In this document: piece after piece, positions 22,362 through 33,262 of the stretch
How the letters are laid out: each line of letters opens with the position of its first letter
How positions within the stretch are numbered: the first letter of the stretch is position 1
DNA from: Scortum barcoo
Lineage: Eukaryota; Chordata; Actinopteri; Centrarchiformes; Terapontidae
Direction: 5' to 3'
Assembly: GCA_023238725.1 (NCBI GenBank)
Contig: CM041553.1
Location: 8,021,001 to 8,085,000, forward strand
DNA length: 64,000 nt
Translations under genes and position numbers: made by a program
Notes under the pieces: generated by a model
Databases searched by the model: none
What the model was told of the DNA's origin: nothing
Seen by the model: the letters and a program-made list of their open reading frames with translations, nothing else

Positions 22362-25305
22362 ATGGCTTCCAGATTTAGCCAGAAAAGAGCTGGAAGATGT
22401 TCGGAGCACTCAGGTAACACTGTCACCTTTTCCCTGGAATATAGATACATGAGCCAAATATGTCACACCATCCATCCTGACAAAAAAAATCTATCTTTCT
22501 CTCTTTATCCCTCCTCTTGCCTAATACAGGCTCCTACCTGCTGAGGGATCCTAGCCCCGACCCTCTGAATGAGCTCTCTTGTAGCTCCTCCTGGTGGACT
22601 GACAGGGAGGAGCACAGAGAGCAAGGAGACACGCTGAGAGTGGGTAAAAATGGAGCGAACACGATTGACTAGTGCTTGTAAATCTGAGGGAAAAACCAAA
22701 CTTTAGTCTTGCAGGAGCAACTGAAAGAGATGGATGAGCATGTGGCCAGGCTTCAGGACATGCTGAGATGTGAACGGGCCAAAGTAAGTTGTACTATAAT
22801 AGTAACTGACACCTTTGCGCTATTCCCCCTCCTCAAAATCATCTGTTATCTCCTGTCAGTGCACTCGTCTGCAGCTGCGGTGTAATCAGCAGGAGGCAGA
22901 GCTGAAGCGTCGAGAGCAGCAGAGCAACAGAATGAAGGAGCGACTGTCACAGCTGACTGACCGGCGCAAAGAGAAAGGGCCATGTGAGACTTAAACTCCC
23001 AGAATATCAAACATTTACTGAATCCACTCAGCATTTACCATCTTGCACTCTTCTATCCAGGCATTGAGGTGTTGAACTTTCCGCCTGGAGGTCGAGGCAA
23101 AAGAGAACACCCGGTCAAATTGATCAGGTCTTCTGCAAAGTTAGTTGGTTGCTGTCATCGTCTTCTTCTGATTTTTGCTTTTGGATGGGATGCCCGCATC
23201 TGTCTGATCACTTGCTTGCTCTCTCTGCCTTTTAGACGAGAAGAGGCAACATTACGTCTGATGCTGGAGCGCAGAGAAGCAGAGCTCAGAGAGGCGATGA
23301 AGCTGCGCCACAGCCTCACCACGTTACTTCATGCACTCAGAGTTGACATGGAGCGTGTCAGTAAAACAAGGGAGCCTTTGGTGACCTTCAATAAGCAGCA
23401 TTGGTCACTGGGTCTGAGAGATGCATGTCAAACACAAAGTGAACCTTTCATTTTGACAAAACCATCTCAAGGTCTATTTTCTGTAGTAACTGTTCTGGAG
23501 CTTCAAAGTTCATTCAAATTTTAAGCTACCATTGATGAGATATGCTTCAAGTGTCAAGTGGGAAAACTTCCCTGCTGAGAAAGCTTCACAGCAGCGACTA
23601 AAAACACTGTTTCCAAGGTCACAAATGAACCTACAATCTTGAAGTTATAATGGTGAATCCAAGAATACATTTCCAACATCACAAAATTAACCTGTTTTTA
23701 AAAGACCCTATCAGATGCTGTGGATGTTCAGGATGAGGCCCAAACTGAAGACAAAAGGCTGGATCAAGCTGAAGTAGCACTTGGCAACCACGTAACAGGA
23801 GGTGTGATTCAGAGTTGGAGGCAGGTGCAGGCAAGACTGGGTGAAGTCCTGTCTGAAGGTAAACATCCAGGTTGAACAGTCTTTAAAGTGACGCTTTGAT
23901 GAGTCTTGATGATGAGAAGACTATGAGATATTATGCTTTCCAGATTTATCTTGATTGAGACAGTCTAAAGAATACAATACATGTTCTTTCTTGACCCTTT
24001 AGGCACCACTGGTGTTGGTACTGACCATGACAAGCTCCTGGCTCGACTAGAGACTGACCTGAAGGAGAGTCAGCAGCTTGTCAGGTTACAACAGCAACTG
24101 CTTCAGGTATGATTGTCTCTCACACACTTTCTCATATGAAGTTTTGCTAGGGTCAGACTTTGAGATACTCTCCTTGATTTGTGTTTGCAGGACAGCCTTG
24201 TGTCACCTGCCTCCTCAGAACTGGCTGATTGCTACTTTTTGGAGGAGTGGGACCGTCTGCAGATGCGCTGGGCAGAGCTCGACCATCAGAGGCGGACTTT
24301 TGAAAGGGAAAGGCAGTCTTTCACAGATGCTGCCATCCGACTAAGCCACGAGGTGGGAAGATGAGGAGCAGACTTTTGCATGCTGGGTTAAAAGGCTGCT
24401 TGTTACTCTGCAAACTTTTGTGTCTTCAGCGCCGTGACTTTGAGCAGCAGAGGGCCTCTCTCCTGAAGCAGCAGTACCTGTATGACTCTCCTCTGTCTGG
24501 TAAAGGAGCACCAAACAACACCAGGAGAGAGAGCACTGCCCTTAGTGAGTATGCTGCTAAATATTAGGGTGGAGTTGTGGGGAGGCTATTTTTTTAATGT
24601 GGTGATTTTTTTTTTCCTTACAAAAGTTGTTGTGTGCATGTGACTCCAGGTTTCTCAGGTTTGGGGCCCACCAGCATATCTGGCTGTCTTCCCTTGACTC
24701 CATCTTCCACCAGGTCGGGGACTGCTGCCGTTTCTGGATCACTTCAGGGAGGAGTCAGAGTTCAAACCCCCAGCACCCCTGAGCTCTACTCTGCCCTAAA
24801 TCTGTCATACAACTGCAGGTTAGTTAAAAAATGCCTTGAGCTTCATTTGTGTTCCTAAACGAATCCTCACTATTCCAAATTATTCACTGTAATGTTAGTG
24901 CTTTGAATGAGTACAAAATGGTTTTGTGTGATACTGATGCAGAATAAATACATGCAATTACTATACTGAAATACAAATACTATTTTTTTTTTCATTGTTT
25001 TCCCCACAAATTGATATTTGTAAATGTTTGGCCCAAATGATACATTTACCTGAGACAGGAAGTAAACATGCAGGCATGGGAATTTTACAGGTTTAAGTCT
25101 GTGTATTATAAGATCCATTCACACTTTAATGACATTTTCTGTTTTGATCTTAAAATCTTGGCATAGTAACAACAGTGGTCATTGTTGAGATTCATCTCTC
25201 ATTCATCTTTTGTCCTTCAGATCCAGAGAGTCAGAGTCATGGGGTGGCCGAGCAGACAGGATGGTGAACACACCTCAGGCTCCACACTTAGACTGGTCAT
25301 TTTAA
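22362..25305 (+). CDS. short SSX2IP/ADIP-like coiled-coil protein
   Basis: Twelve coding exons: 22362-22413, 22530-22639, 22715-22783, 22860-22983, 23061-23139, 23236-23356, 23705-23858, 24003-24106, 24191-24352, 24430-24544, 24650-24818 and 25221-25305. They total 1344 nt, about 447 residues. SSX2IP (ADIP) binds afadin and alpha-actinin at adherens junctions and acts at centriolar satellites. Diagnostic matches are RMKERLSQLTDRRKEK near the middle, LADCYFLEEWDRLQMRW, FERERQSFTDAAIRL, and RRDFEQQRASLLKQQYL before a Ser/Thr-rich tail. Most of the chain is predicted coiled coil (heptad-rich, charged). The conserved N-terminal block of the family, ahead of the first coiled coil, was not found, and the start MASRFSQKRAG is unlike it. 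The donor at 23139 is uncertain (an alternative lies at about 23126, same phase). It may be a divergent paralogue or may have a missed distant 5' exon. Confidence 0.78.
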
Positions 25306-25368
25306 ATACAGCTTAGATGATTTGGGATTAGTAAATATTCTGCCTAATTTCTGCATTTTAAAAGAATC

Positions 25369-25374
25369 AATAAA
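25369..25374 (+). terminator. polyadenylation signal of the ssx2ip-like gene
   Basis: AATAAAG 64 bp downstream of the stop codon and followed by T-rich sequence, giving a very short 3' UTR. Confidence 0.65.
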
Positions 25375-25542
25375 GTCTTATTATATTTTCTCCACTGAGT
25401 TTTTTTTTCCATTTAGGTACAGGGCTGTTGAAAACAATAAAAATAATTTTTGCTGTTGCAATCAAACCTGGCTTAAATTTGTTGGCTAATTATAAATGTT
25501 GTTGTATGTTGTAGAAATGTTGGATTAGAATTGAGAATAATA

Positions 25543-25580
25543 GATAGATATACTTTATTAATCCCAAGTTGGGAAATGCA
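25543..25580. mobile_element. LINE 3'-tail-like fragment
   Basis: GATAGATA repeats followed by ACTTTATTAATCCCAAGTTG. This arrangement is frequent at 3' ends of fish LINEs and LINE-derived SINEs. No reverse transcriptase sequence accompanies it here. Assignment is by recall of the pattern only. Confidence 0.45.
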
Positions 25581-26639
25581 GCTATGTAGTACAGGCCTCT
25601 CAGCTATCAAAGCTATAACAGGTCTACTCTGGCTGCATGGTGAGGAGAGCTGTTTTCCACATACATTGCCTCTAAATTAAAGACATGTATAATGAAATGT
25701 CTTTATACATTGTGCAGTATAGCAGTTTATAATGCATGTGTGGCAACAAATACGAAATATTTTGCCTAGTACTACTTTTATTTGATCATGTTTCACTGTA
25801 AGCCTCTAAATTGTCCATACTTCTGGGACAATTTTTGTCCCACTAGCCTTCTCAATTCTCAGACATTTGCATTCGTCATTCTGAGAAGCTGAAATATAAT
25901 ACAGGCAGGCCTTCCCCCTCAAATGCATATTAGATCTGTTCTGTTTGAATCTGAAAGATGACATGATCAATAGAAAGAAGCTCTGTGTGTGTTAAAGGGA
26001 TCCTGGAGCCCTCACCTCAAAATCACAATAATTATTACTGCTGCTGAATTAAGATACTTTTTACTGAAACACACATATTCAAAACTATTAAACATGGTAT
26101 TTAGTGGTATCTTGCTATTCAAATTTGTCTTTGTCTATTACCAATTATTTATTAGACTGTATATGATCATAATATTGTTTACTATTTTCACTCTACTACA
26201 TTTTGGAAACCAAAATCACCCAACCTACTCCACACTCTTTATTGATAACATTAGTTATGAATTACTTTGCAGAATCAGATTACTTCTAGAAAATATAATG
26301 AAATGAAGAAATGATGTTGTATATACAGTATATAAAGTAGCTGAAAGTAGCTCCAACGTTACCAGGTGCAACATTAGTGACACACAATAGTTATAATCCA
26401 AAGATTACAAAGATATACTGTATATTCTTAGACATTCTGCATAATGTACTTTTGGTACTTAAAGTATATTTTTATGCAAATACTTTTGAAGTTTTACTTA
26501 AGAAATGACTTTTACTTGTAACAGAGTACTTTTACACTGTGGTGCTTCTACGTTTACAAAGTAAATGATCTGAGTACTTCACGCGCCACTTGGCGAGCAG
26601 GCAGCGCATGTCACTTTGTATTACGCAGAATGACATCAG

Positions 26640-26902
26640 TGAACTTGTTTAATTGGAGGAAAGTGAGAAGTTGACTGACCTGCTCCTTTGATTGGCTCTT
26701 ACATGTGATTGGCTGCTGGCACAGTGAGGAGCGTGCCGCTGATCACCACTTGTACTCAATTACCAATCAAAGGTTTGCTGCGCGCGCTTGGCACCGAATG
26801 TCTGTCGTGCCTGACGTTGTTGTTACAAAGTCAACAGCTCAGCATCATCTCTCTGACAACCGGGCAGACGAGACGAAAACATTTACCCGAGGAGGAGCTA
26901 GA
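26640..26902 (+). promoter_or_regulatory. nanos3 promoter region with CCAAT boxes
   Basis: Upstream of the nanos3 start there are three inverted CCAAT motifs (ATTGG at 26652, 26691 and 26708) and one direct CCAAT (26763-26767). Several CpG-containing runs (GCGCGCGC near 26780) also occur. I saw no TATA box at a convincing distance. Their close spacing suggests NF-Y binding, which is an inference. Confidence 0.5.
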
Positions 26903-27565
26903 ATGAACGGCATGGTTTGGGGGCTCTTTCATCACCTGCCGTGCTTCATGGAGTCCGAGAGCAAAAGTTTCCAGCCCTGGAGAGACTACATAGGACTGTC
27001 GGACACGATCAGAGACATCCTGGGCAGGAACACTTCCACTGAGCCGACACTGCCGGCCTCCGGAGCTGCGCACCCAGACACGGACGCCCTGTGCGGCTCC
27101 CTGCTGTCTGTGCGCTTTGACGCCGCGCACCGTGCGCCGCGTCCTCCCGCTGCATCCACGCCGCCTCACCCGGCTCCACCTGATGGGTTGTGGCATCCTC
27201 CAGACTCGTTTCGCCGGGTTACACCAAGCGCAGTGGGTGTGAAGAAGCTGGAGCCAGGTCCGACGGGCCCCCGGGAGCCCAAAGAGCGCAGCAGGAAAAC
27301 CCCCCGTTTTAAAGCGCCGGACCCGCCGTCGCTGCCTCCGTCAGCTGAGCGCATGTTCTGCAGTTTCTGCAAGCACAACGGTGAGTCCGAGTCGGTGTAC
27401 GGGTCCCACTGGCTGAAAACCCAGGCCGGAGATGTCCTGTGTCCCTATCTGCGGCAGTACGTGTGTCCCCTGTGCGGGGCCACGGGGACCAGAGCTCACA
27501 CCAAGCGCTTCTGTCCGAGGGTGGACAGCGCATACAGCTCCGTGTACACCAAGTCCAGACGCTGA
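26903..27565 (+). CDS. nanos3: Nanos3, germ-cell RNA-binding zinc-finger protein
   Basis: Single-exon gene, 220 residues from the ATG at 26903. Nanos proteins bind target mRNAs with Pumilio and recruit the CCR4-NOT deadenylase, which protects primordial germ cells. Residues 23-32 (FQPWRDYIGL) fit the NOT1-interacting motif. A Pro-rich, low-complexity middle follows. Residues 153-204 hold the paired CCHC zinc fingers: CSFC, H in YGSHWLK and C in VLCPY; then CPLC, H in RAHTKR and C in FCP. The tail SAYSSVYTKSRR and the SHWLK...KRFCP details favour NANOS3 over NANOS1 and NANOS2. Neighbouring brme1 and cc2d1a repeat the human 19p13.12 arrangement. The frame stays open upstream to another ATG at 26798 (255 residues), and MESESK at 26948 is a third possible start; the start at 26903 is a compromise. 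Confidence 0.9.
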   Translation: MNGMVWGLFHHLPCFMESESKSFQPWRDYIGLSDTIRDILGRNTSTEPTLPASGAAHPDTDALCGSLLSVRFDAAHRAPRPPAASTPPHPAPPDGLWHPPDSFRRVTPSAVGVKKLEPGPTGPREPKERSRKTPRFKAPDPPSLPPSAERMFCSFCKHNGESESVYGSHWLKTQAGDVLCPYLRQYVCPLCGATGTRAHTKRFCPRVDSAYSSVYTKSRR

Positions 27566-28354
27566 GCCGACAGCAGGCAGATGGCAGGCACACAGAGGGC
27601 TGAATCCTGAAATGAGTGTCTTTTAGTTTATAAGCACGCGTGTTTTATTTTGGTTTGGTTTGTGTGAGTTTTGGTTTTCATTCGCATGCTTTGGCACGTT
27701 TGGTGTGTGCCTTTTCTGTAAACGCTGATTGGAGTGATTCTCCAGCCGGTGTGTTTGTCGGCCCAGCCTGCTGACTCAGCGTCTGTTTGGTGGTCTCTGT
27801 AAGATACTTTAAACCACCACTGCCAGATATGATGTTTGAGAGGAGAGTGAAAAAAAGACATGTTTCAAAAGAAAATTATGTTTTTTTGTTTGTTTATATT
27901 TTTAAAACGTGGCCATCTGATGTCCAATTTCATACCTCCTGTCCATGCACTGAAGGATCCTCATACTACCAAACTGTTATAAGACTACAGTCATCACTAA
28001 TAACTTAACTACCGCATGTAAACATCATGTGACCATGTCAGCATTTTAAATTTTTTAAAATATGAGTGACTTGTTCCTGTTCTGAGATGTTCTTGAAGCA
28101 TGTTTTATTTTTTATTTTGTGCATGTGGCTCTTCTGTAATGCTGCTTCAGCTCCTCTCACTTTTGTGGAGAAAAAGAAGTGTATATGAACATTTCTGTGT
28201 GAATAATCTTGTATGACAAAAGTTATAAATGTCTAAATTGAAAACATCTGTTTGCATTTTTTTTTTTGTCATCATTCTCCAATCTCTGAAATTACTTGAC
28301 AGAATTTAAGACAGCCATGTAGAGCAGGCTGACTTCTTGATGTATCATTAATGA

Positions 28355-28357
<3 letters not shown>

Positions 28358-28395
<38 letters not shown>

Positions 28396-28396
28396 A
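28358..28396. repeat. (TA)n(CA)n microsatellite between nanos3 and brme1
   Basis: TA run passing into CA, in the shared 3' region of the two convergent genes, just before AATAAA on the plus strand (28406-28411) and TTTATT (AATAAA on the minus strand, 28414-28419). Confidence 0.9.
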
Positions 28397-28405
28397 TACT
28401 TACAG

Positions 28406-28419
28406 AATAAAACTTTATT
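28406..28419. terminator. back-to-back polyadenylation signals of nanos3 (+) and brme1 (-)
   Basis: AATAAA on the plus strand at 28406-28411, then its complement TTTATT at 28414-28419. The plus signal is 0.84 kb after the nanos3 stop. The minus signal is about 150 bp after the brme1 stop. If both are used, the two transcripts end almost at the same point. Confidence 0.5.
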
Positions 28420-28571
28420 AACAACACCAACTTTTTTGGTGGAGAACAAGAACAACCAAGTCATTAAACTGAACAGGGGCAGAAAGATTTATAATAAAAT
28501 GCTGTAAATATGGTTTGTGGGTAAACTGGGCCAACAATAACACTGGGTTGGCAGGGATTTGACACGAATCC

Positions 28572-31500
28572 TCAGCGTATGGAGCTTCTTAAACTTTTAC
28601 TGCTGCGGCGCAGATTCTCCAGCTCTCTGTGCGTGGCCATGACTTTTCGACTAGAAGAAAACAACCAGAGGACAAATTCAGTAACTTTTTTTGGTACTGG
28701 ATGTGCATTTGACAATAAGTGGCAAAGATGTCAAAGTGTAAATGAGTGGTTTAATTAGGAGTTTCAATGTTTTGTGTGTGCTGGTAAAAGCAGCTGAATA
28801 AGTTTTTTTAGAGAAGACAAAATGCAAAATGCCTCAATTGATATCAGAAATACAGTTGATACCCATTAAGTTATATCTCTCTCAAACACATTTCTTCACT
28901 TTTGGGGAGTTTGTTTATTCCTTGTCATTATGTTAACCTGTTTTATCCCAACCGTATTATCTTTTAATTAGAATACAATTTCTCATATTTTTATTGCTTA
29001 TAGCCTCTCAGATCATCCAAATGCCACAGTCTTTCTGACACCTACATATTTTTCTTCATGTAGATCTGTATTTTTTGCTCCAACTTTGTTGCTTTAGGAT
29101 GGACAAATGGTCATTTGAAAACTAAACCCATACTATATCAGTTTCACTTGTTGCACATCAGTGCCTAACCCCTCTGGGTGTGACTAGACAGTGTGCAGTG
29201 TCCCTCAGGTGACCCTTGTTAGCGAAACCTAGCAGCCTACAGCTGACAGAGCTTACACACTCCAGCCAATTAGAGCACAGAGGTGGTGTGTAGAGGATGA
29301 CACTGACCAATGGTGTTACAAGTCAAAAGTTCAGCTCTGGGAGGAAGGGGGAAATTCCCCCTTAATGGAGAGGGAGGTTAGAAAAAAGGAGAAAAAAGGA
29401 GACCAGGGGATAAAAAAAAATGGAAGAATGGAAGAAGGAAGCATTTACTAACTTTAGAGAGGAGAGTTCCCTGATGAGTCCACAGATCAGGTCTGTAGCG
29501 TCTTCATGGCAGTCTGGGGAACCAAGTCCTTCCTCCCTCTCTATCACCAGCTCATCACTGCATGGAGAGAAAGTTTTTAATAAATATTGATGTCCTCTTA
29601 AAGAATGAGCTAAACCGTGAGCTTGTTTACTCTGTTTATCTGAAGAGCCTGTCTACAAAGACCCACCCCTGACCAGGCTATCACAGGATTTCCCTGCTTC
29701 CTTACGCCAAAGTGATGGTGTTCAGCTGCGAGTCTGACACATAATCCAAGTACTCAGATCCAAATGGGTCACTGGTGTCACTGGTCTGAAGGTGTTTAGC
29801 ATTCAGAGTAGAAGGACCAGCACCGGGCTCACCATCAGGATCACACTGTGTGCAAAAAAATTAATTAACCATTTCTCTAAAGTGCACAGTAAAATAATCC
29901 GTAGTATCTCCACCTTTAATAGTTACTATCTTTTGAAATAATTACTTAGTTGTTCGATGCCTAAATATTGCTAATTAAGTATCCAGCTTAATATGATTTA
30001 TTTGTGTAGATGCCTTTGTAAATATGATTTAAAGCAGGACTGCACATATGGGATTATTTCCATTGTCAATTATTCAGTCTTTTTTTCAATTAATTAACTG
30101 TTTAGTCGATAAAATGTTAGTAAACAGTTAAGTTCAGAGAGCTAAAGGTAGCAGTGCCATATAGCTCATTTTGTCCAACTAATAGTCCAAATCAAACAGA
30201 TATTTAATTTATGATGACAAAAAGCAGATCTTTACATTTGCAAAGCCGGGACCAGAAAATATTTGGTATTTTCTCTCGCTAAATGACTGAAATGACTACT
30301 ACAGTCATGTTTAAAATTAATTGTCTCTTAATTGCCTAATTGATTAATTGTTTCCATACTAATTCACAATTCCTGTCTTCCTTGTTTCTTTAGTTATAAC
30401 CACTGTACTATTGAGAGTGACAATGTGAGCTTCATTAAACTTGTACTTAAAGCTCTGGTACTACCACTCACACTGTCTTTCCTCTCTGAGCCAGTGGGCG
30501 TCACTGCAGCCTCACAAAGCTCCAAAGAGACACCGTTGAATCCTCCTGACCAGGCGTCTGTGGATGAAGCACCTGCTTCAGCTCCAACACCATCTCCAGT
30601 ATCACCAGTCAACTCTTCAACTCTTGTCTTGGTCACACTATTTCCCTGCAGAAGGTCAGCCGCATTTTCACCCCGGTCTCCAGCCTCCTGATTTTGATGA
30701 GTGTGGATTATTGGATTTGGATCAGCGTAAAAAGTGATGGCAGGACTTTGGTCTACTATTGCTGACACATCTTCCATTTGTTCCTGAGGTTCTTTGGTCA
30801 CAATATCAGCCGGGTGTCCCTCAACTTCCTGCTGCTCCCCCTCTTCCTCCCCTGCAGGTGGATCTGACTCTATGTCACCAGTTTGTTCAAGATCAGGCAC
30901 TATGCCCCCTTCTGCCTCACGACTCTTTCCCTTTGAGTAGCCTGGATCACACAGAGCACTGGTCCCATCTGAGGCAGTGACAGCAATCGGCACTTCAGTT
31001 TCTGCCCTGTGTGTTAACGAACAGTGTTATTGTCAAGAGGGAAATAACAAATTATATTTACTTTATTGTTCAAAGTATATCAAGTATATTTTTTGTATGT
31101 GTTTTTTCCTGTGACTTCTTTTAAACTTTATTTTAACTCAACCAGTGTATATAACTACAGTAGAAATCCTCCTGTAACAAGGTACAGATGTTGATGACTT
31201 TTAATCTAACTTGAGTAGGTAATTAAATGTCTTTTGCCACCACTGTTCATTTTTATGATAATGCAAAAATGAAACCTGGAAACTAAAAACACGTAGTTTG
31301 GACTCCTCACTACATTTTTCTGACCTGTCATCTCCTTCACACTGACTGGACTGAAGTTGTATCTCTGCCTCATTCTGCTCTGTGACGCTGCCTACTGGTA
31401 TGGGTGCTGAGGATGGTAAGGGGGGTGAGGATATCATTTCTTCTTGAGCCTCAAAGTCAGCCGCGTTATTACAAATCTGCTTCTCAGCTCTCTCTGGTCC

Positions 31501-32521
31501 GTTCTGTCGTTTGTGCGTCTGTAAAAAGTAAGTACGCTCCTTCTCTGTCAGACCACACATACCCATCCTTCGCTTCTTTTTGGCCGGTAACCCCTCTGCT
31601 ACCTCCTTTCTGATTTCCTTCATGTCAGCCATGCACACATTGCTGAGTTTTTCTTGGCTGGTTTCTTGGTTTCTCTCCAAATGAGAATGATAGTTCTCCT
31701 TTAAACCCAGTTGCTCCTCTAAAGTAGCTGAAGAGCATCCATCAACCTCTTTAGACTTTGGCAAGAAAACCTGAGGTTGATCGGTGCATGTTTGAGGTGA
31801 TGTTCTGTTACGTTCCTCTGCAGCTATTTCCTCCTCCTCATCCTCCTCCACTCTTGTTAGGCATCATTACTGTGATCCGCTCTACAGCCCTCCAGCTGAG
31901 AATCATTGTTGGGATAGAGGTCTGTAGTCTCCTCTTGCCCTTCAAAAGCTTTACCCATCACATCTATTGCTGCTGCATGTTTTTCTACTGAGACAGAATC
32001 TTGTTTGGGAAGACAGGGCTGTTCTCCTGCCTGACACTGTGGAGTTAAAATTATAGTAGATTCCTGTAGGGGGGGCTGGTGGTATTGAAATAAAAAAAAT
32101 ACAATGACGAATGACTAGTTAATTATTTGGCTTGATGTGAAGGTAAAGTTTCAGTTTCAATTCGGTTTCATCAAGTTACCTGATGATGGAGAGTGGCCTG
32201 AACGTCATCTGTCTTGGAAATGTCATCACATGGACATTCCCTCTTCCTCAACCTGAGAGACCGAGGCTGAGGTGGAGCTAAGCTGTCTAACACATCAGCA
32301 CCAACTCAATTAATCAATAACTCTTCATGGGGAAATCATTGCAGCGGATATAAATAGTCAAGTGAGGCAATTTAATATCAAACAGACAGTTGCCATTTAC
32401 TTTAAAAACTGGGCTACTTAATAAAGACTAAATAATAACATATAATCTGCTTATTTCAACAGAATTAGGGAACAATATTAACTCTTTTACCACTGCTGAT
32501 CCTTGCTTTTCCTTTGGCCAT
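28572..32521 (-). CDS. brme1: BRME1 (C19orf57) homologue, meiotic recombination factor; frame break in exon 3
   Basis: In mammals BRME1 joins HSF2BP/MEILB2 and BRCA2 to load RAD51 and DMC1 at meiotic double-strand breaks. Seven coding exons on the minus strand: 32521-32491 (MAKGKARISS), 32277-32180, 32036-31325, 31006-30472, 29845-29706, 29557-29453 and 28650-28572. The conserved C terminus is clear: LDYVSDSQLNTITLADELVI, then DATDLICGLIRELSSLNRKV joined across the last intron, then MATHRELENLRR. The middle is a long, acidic, poorly conserved region, as in the family. In exon 3 the frame set by the upstream exons hits TAA (31859-31857). The frame needed downstream is one base off and is closed above by TGA (31866-31864). 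The exon total, 1700 nt, is one short of a multiple of three. This is either a sequencing or assembly slip, or a true frameshift. An untranslated first exon ends with GTAAGT at 32809-32804. Confidence 0.82.
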
Positions 32522-33262
32522 CTCCTCCTAAAGACTAAAAACATGCTGACTTAATGAAAAATACATCCTGTACCTTTTCATTGTTAATGCTGTATCTCCA
32601 AACAGCAGTTTATAACATTTGTTTTTCTTAAAATGCTTAATGTAGTTCATGTAGGTAGCTAGCTAACAACAACACTGACTGAATGAAAACTCTAACTTAT
32701 GTCCTGAGTGGACTTTCAAACAAGCGAGTTGTGCCGATTAAAGTTACTCCCAGTGACACAAGGACAAGTTAGAGATGATATTTGTCTCCATCCTCATGAG
32801 ACCACTTACCTGAGCCCTGACCTTTGAGGCGTGATGTCGCGTCGGTATTTTACGTCAGTGATGGGCGTGCTTCGCCTCGCCGTAAAGCGCGGTGTGCGTT
32901 GCCAGGGGAGACTGGATGTCGGAAGTAAATTCCACAGTTCGCCGTTCTTGTTTTGGTCGCTCTCGCTGAACGTTAACACACCCAGCCGACCCATTATATC
33001 ATTTATTTCTTTTATTTTGTGTTGTTGCGTCTCAGCAGCTCTTCAGGACAGTAGCCGACCCGCCTGGCCGTGACGCTAACACCACGGTCGGTGAGCCTGA
33101 CGAGGTAAACCGCTCTTTATCTGTGTTAAAATATGAACTGTAGCTGTTAGCACAGGAGCTAAGTCGACATTTGGGGCGACAGTTTGAATTATCGCACAAA
33201 ACTGAACTCTGTATGGGTTTTAATTGGGTTTAATTGAATCCCTCGGTAACTTTCAGGTGTCA
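32522..33262. promoter_or_regulatory. bidirectional promoter, brme1 (-) / cc2d1a (+)
   Basis: A non-coding brme1 exon ends at a donor at 32810 (minus strand). A non-coding cc2d1a exon ends at a donor at 33103 (plus strand, CCTGACGAG/GTAAAC). The two starts must therefore lie within about 290 bp of each other. The interval is CpG-rich, lacks TATA, and holds a CREB/ATF-like TACGTCAG at 32851-32858 beside other CG-rich motifs. Shared control of a meiotic gene and a widely expressed gene is an inference from geometry. Confidence 0.65.

Larger units (their letters stand above)
25306..26589. other. 3' flank of ssx2ip-like gene and spacer
   Basis: A polyadenylation signal AATAAA at 25369-25374 lies 64 bp after the stop codon. 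The stretch at about 25543-25580 (GATAGATATACTTTATTAAT then CCCAAGTTGGGAAA) resembles the short 3' tail of fish LINE elements, but only the tail is present. The remainder is AT-rich with no coding signal. Confidence 0.5.

Noticed and set aside
27166..27593. Antisense open frames opposite nanos3
   Set aside because: They arise from the GC-rich codon use of nanos3 on the other strand and have no homology.
22000..33000. MicroRNA genes found near NANOS3 in mammals (miR-181c/d, miR-23a/27a/24)
   Set aside because: I looked for the mature sequences by eye on the plus strand and found none. A covariance-model or BLAST search on both strands would be needed to be sure.
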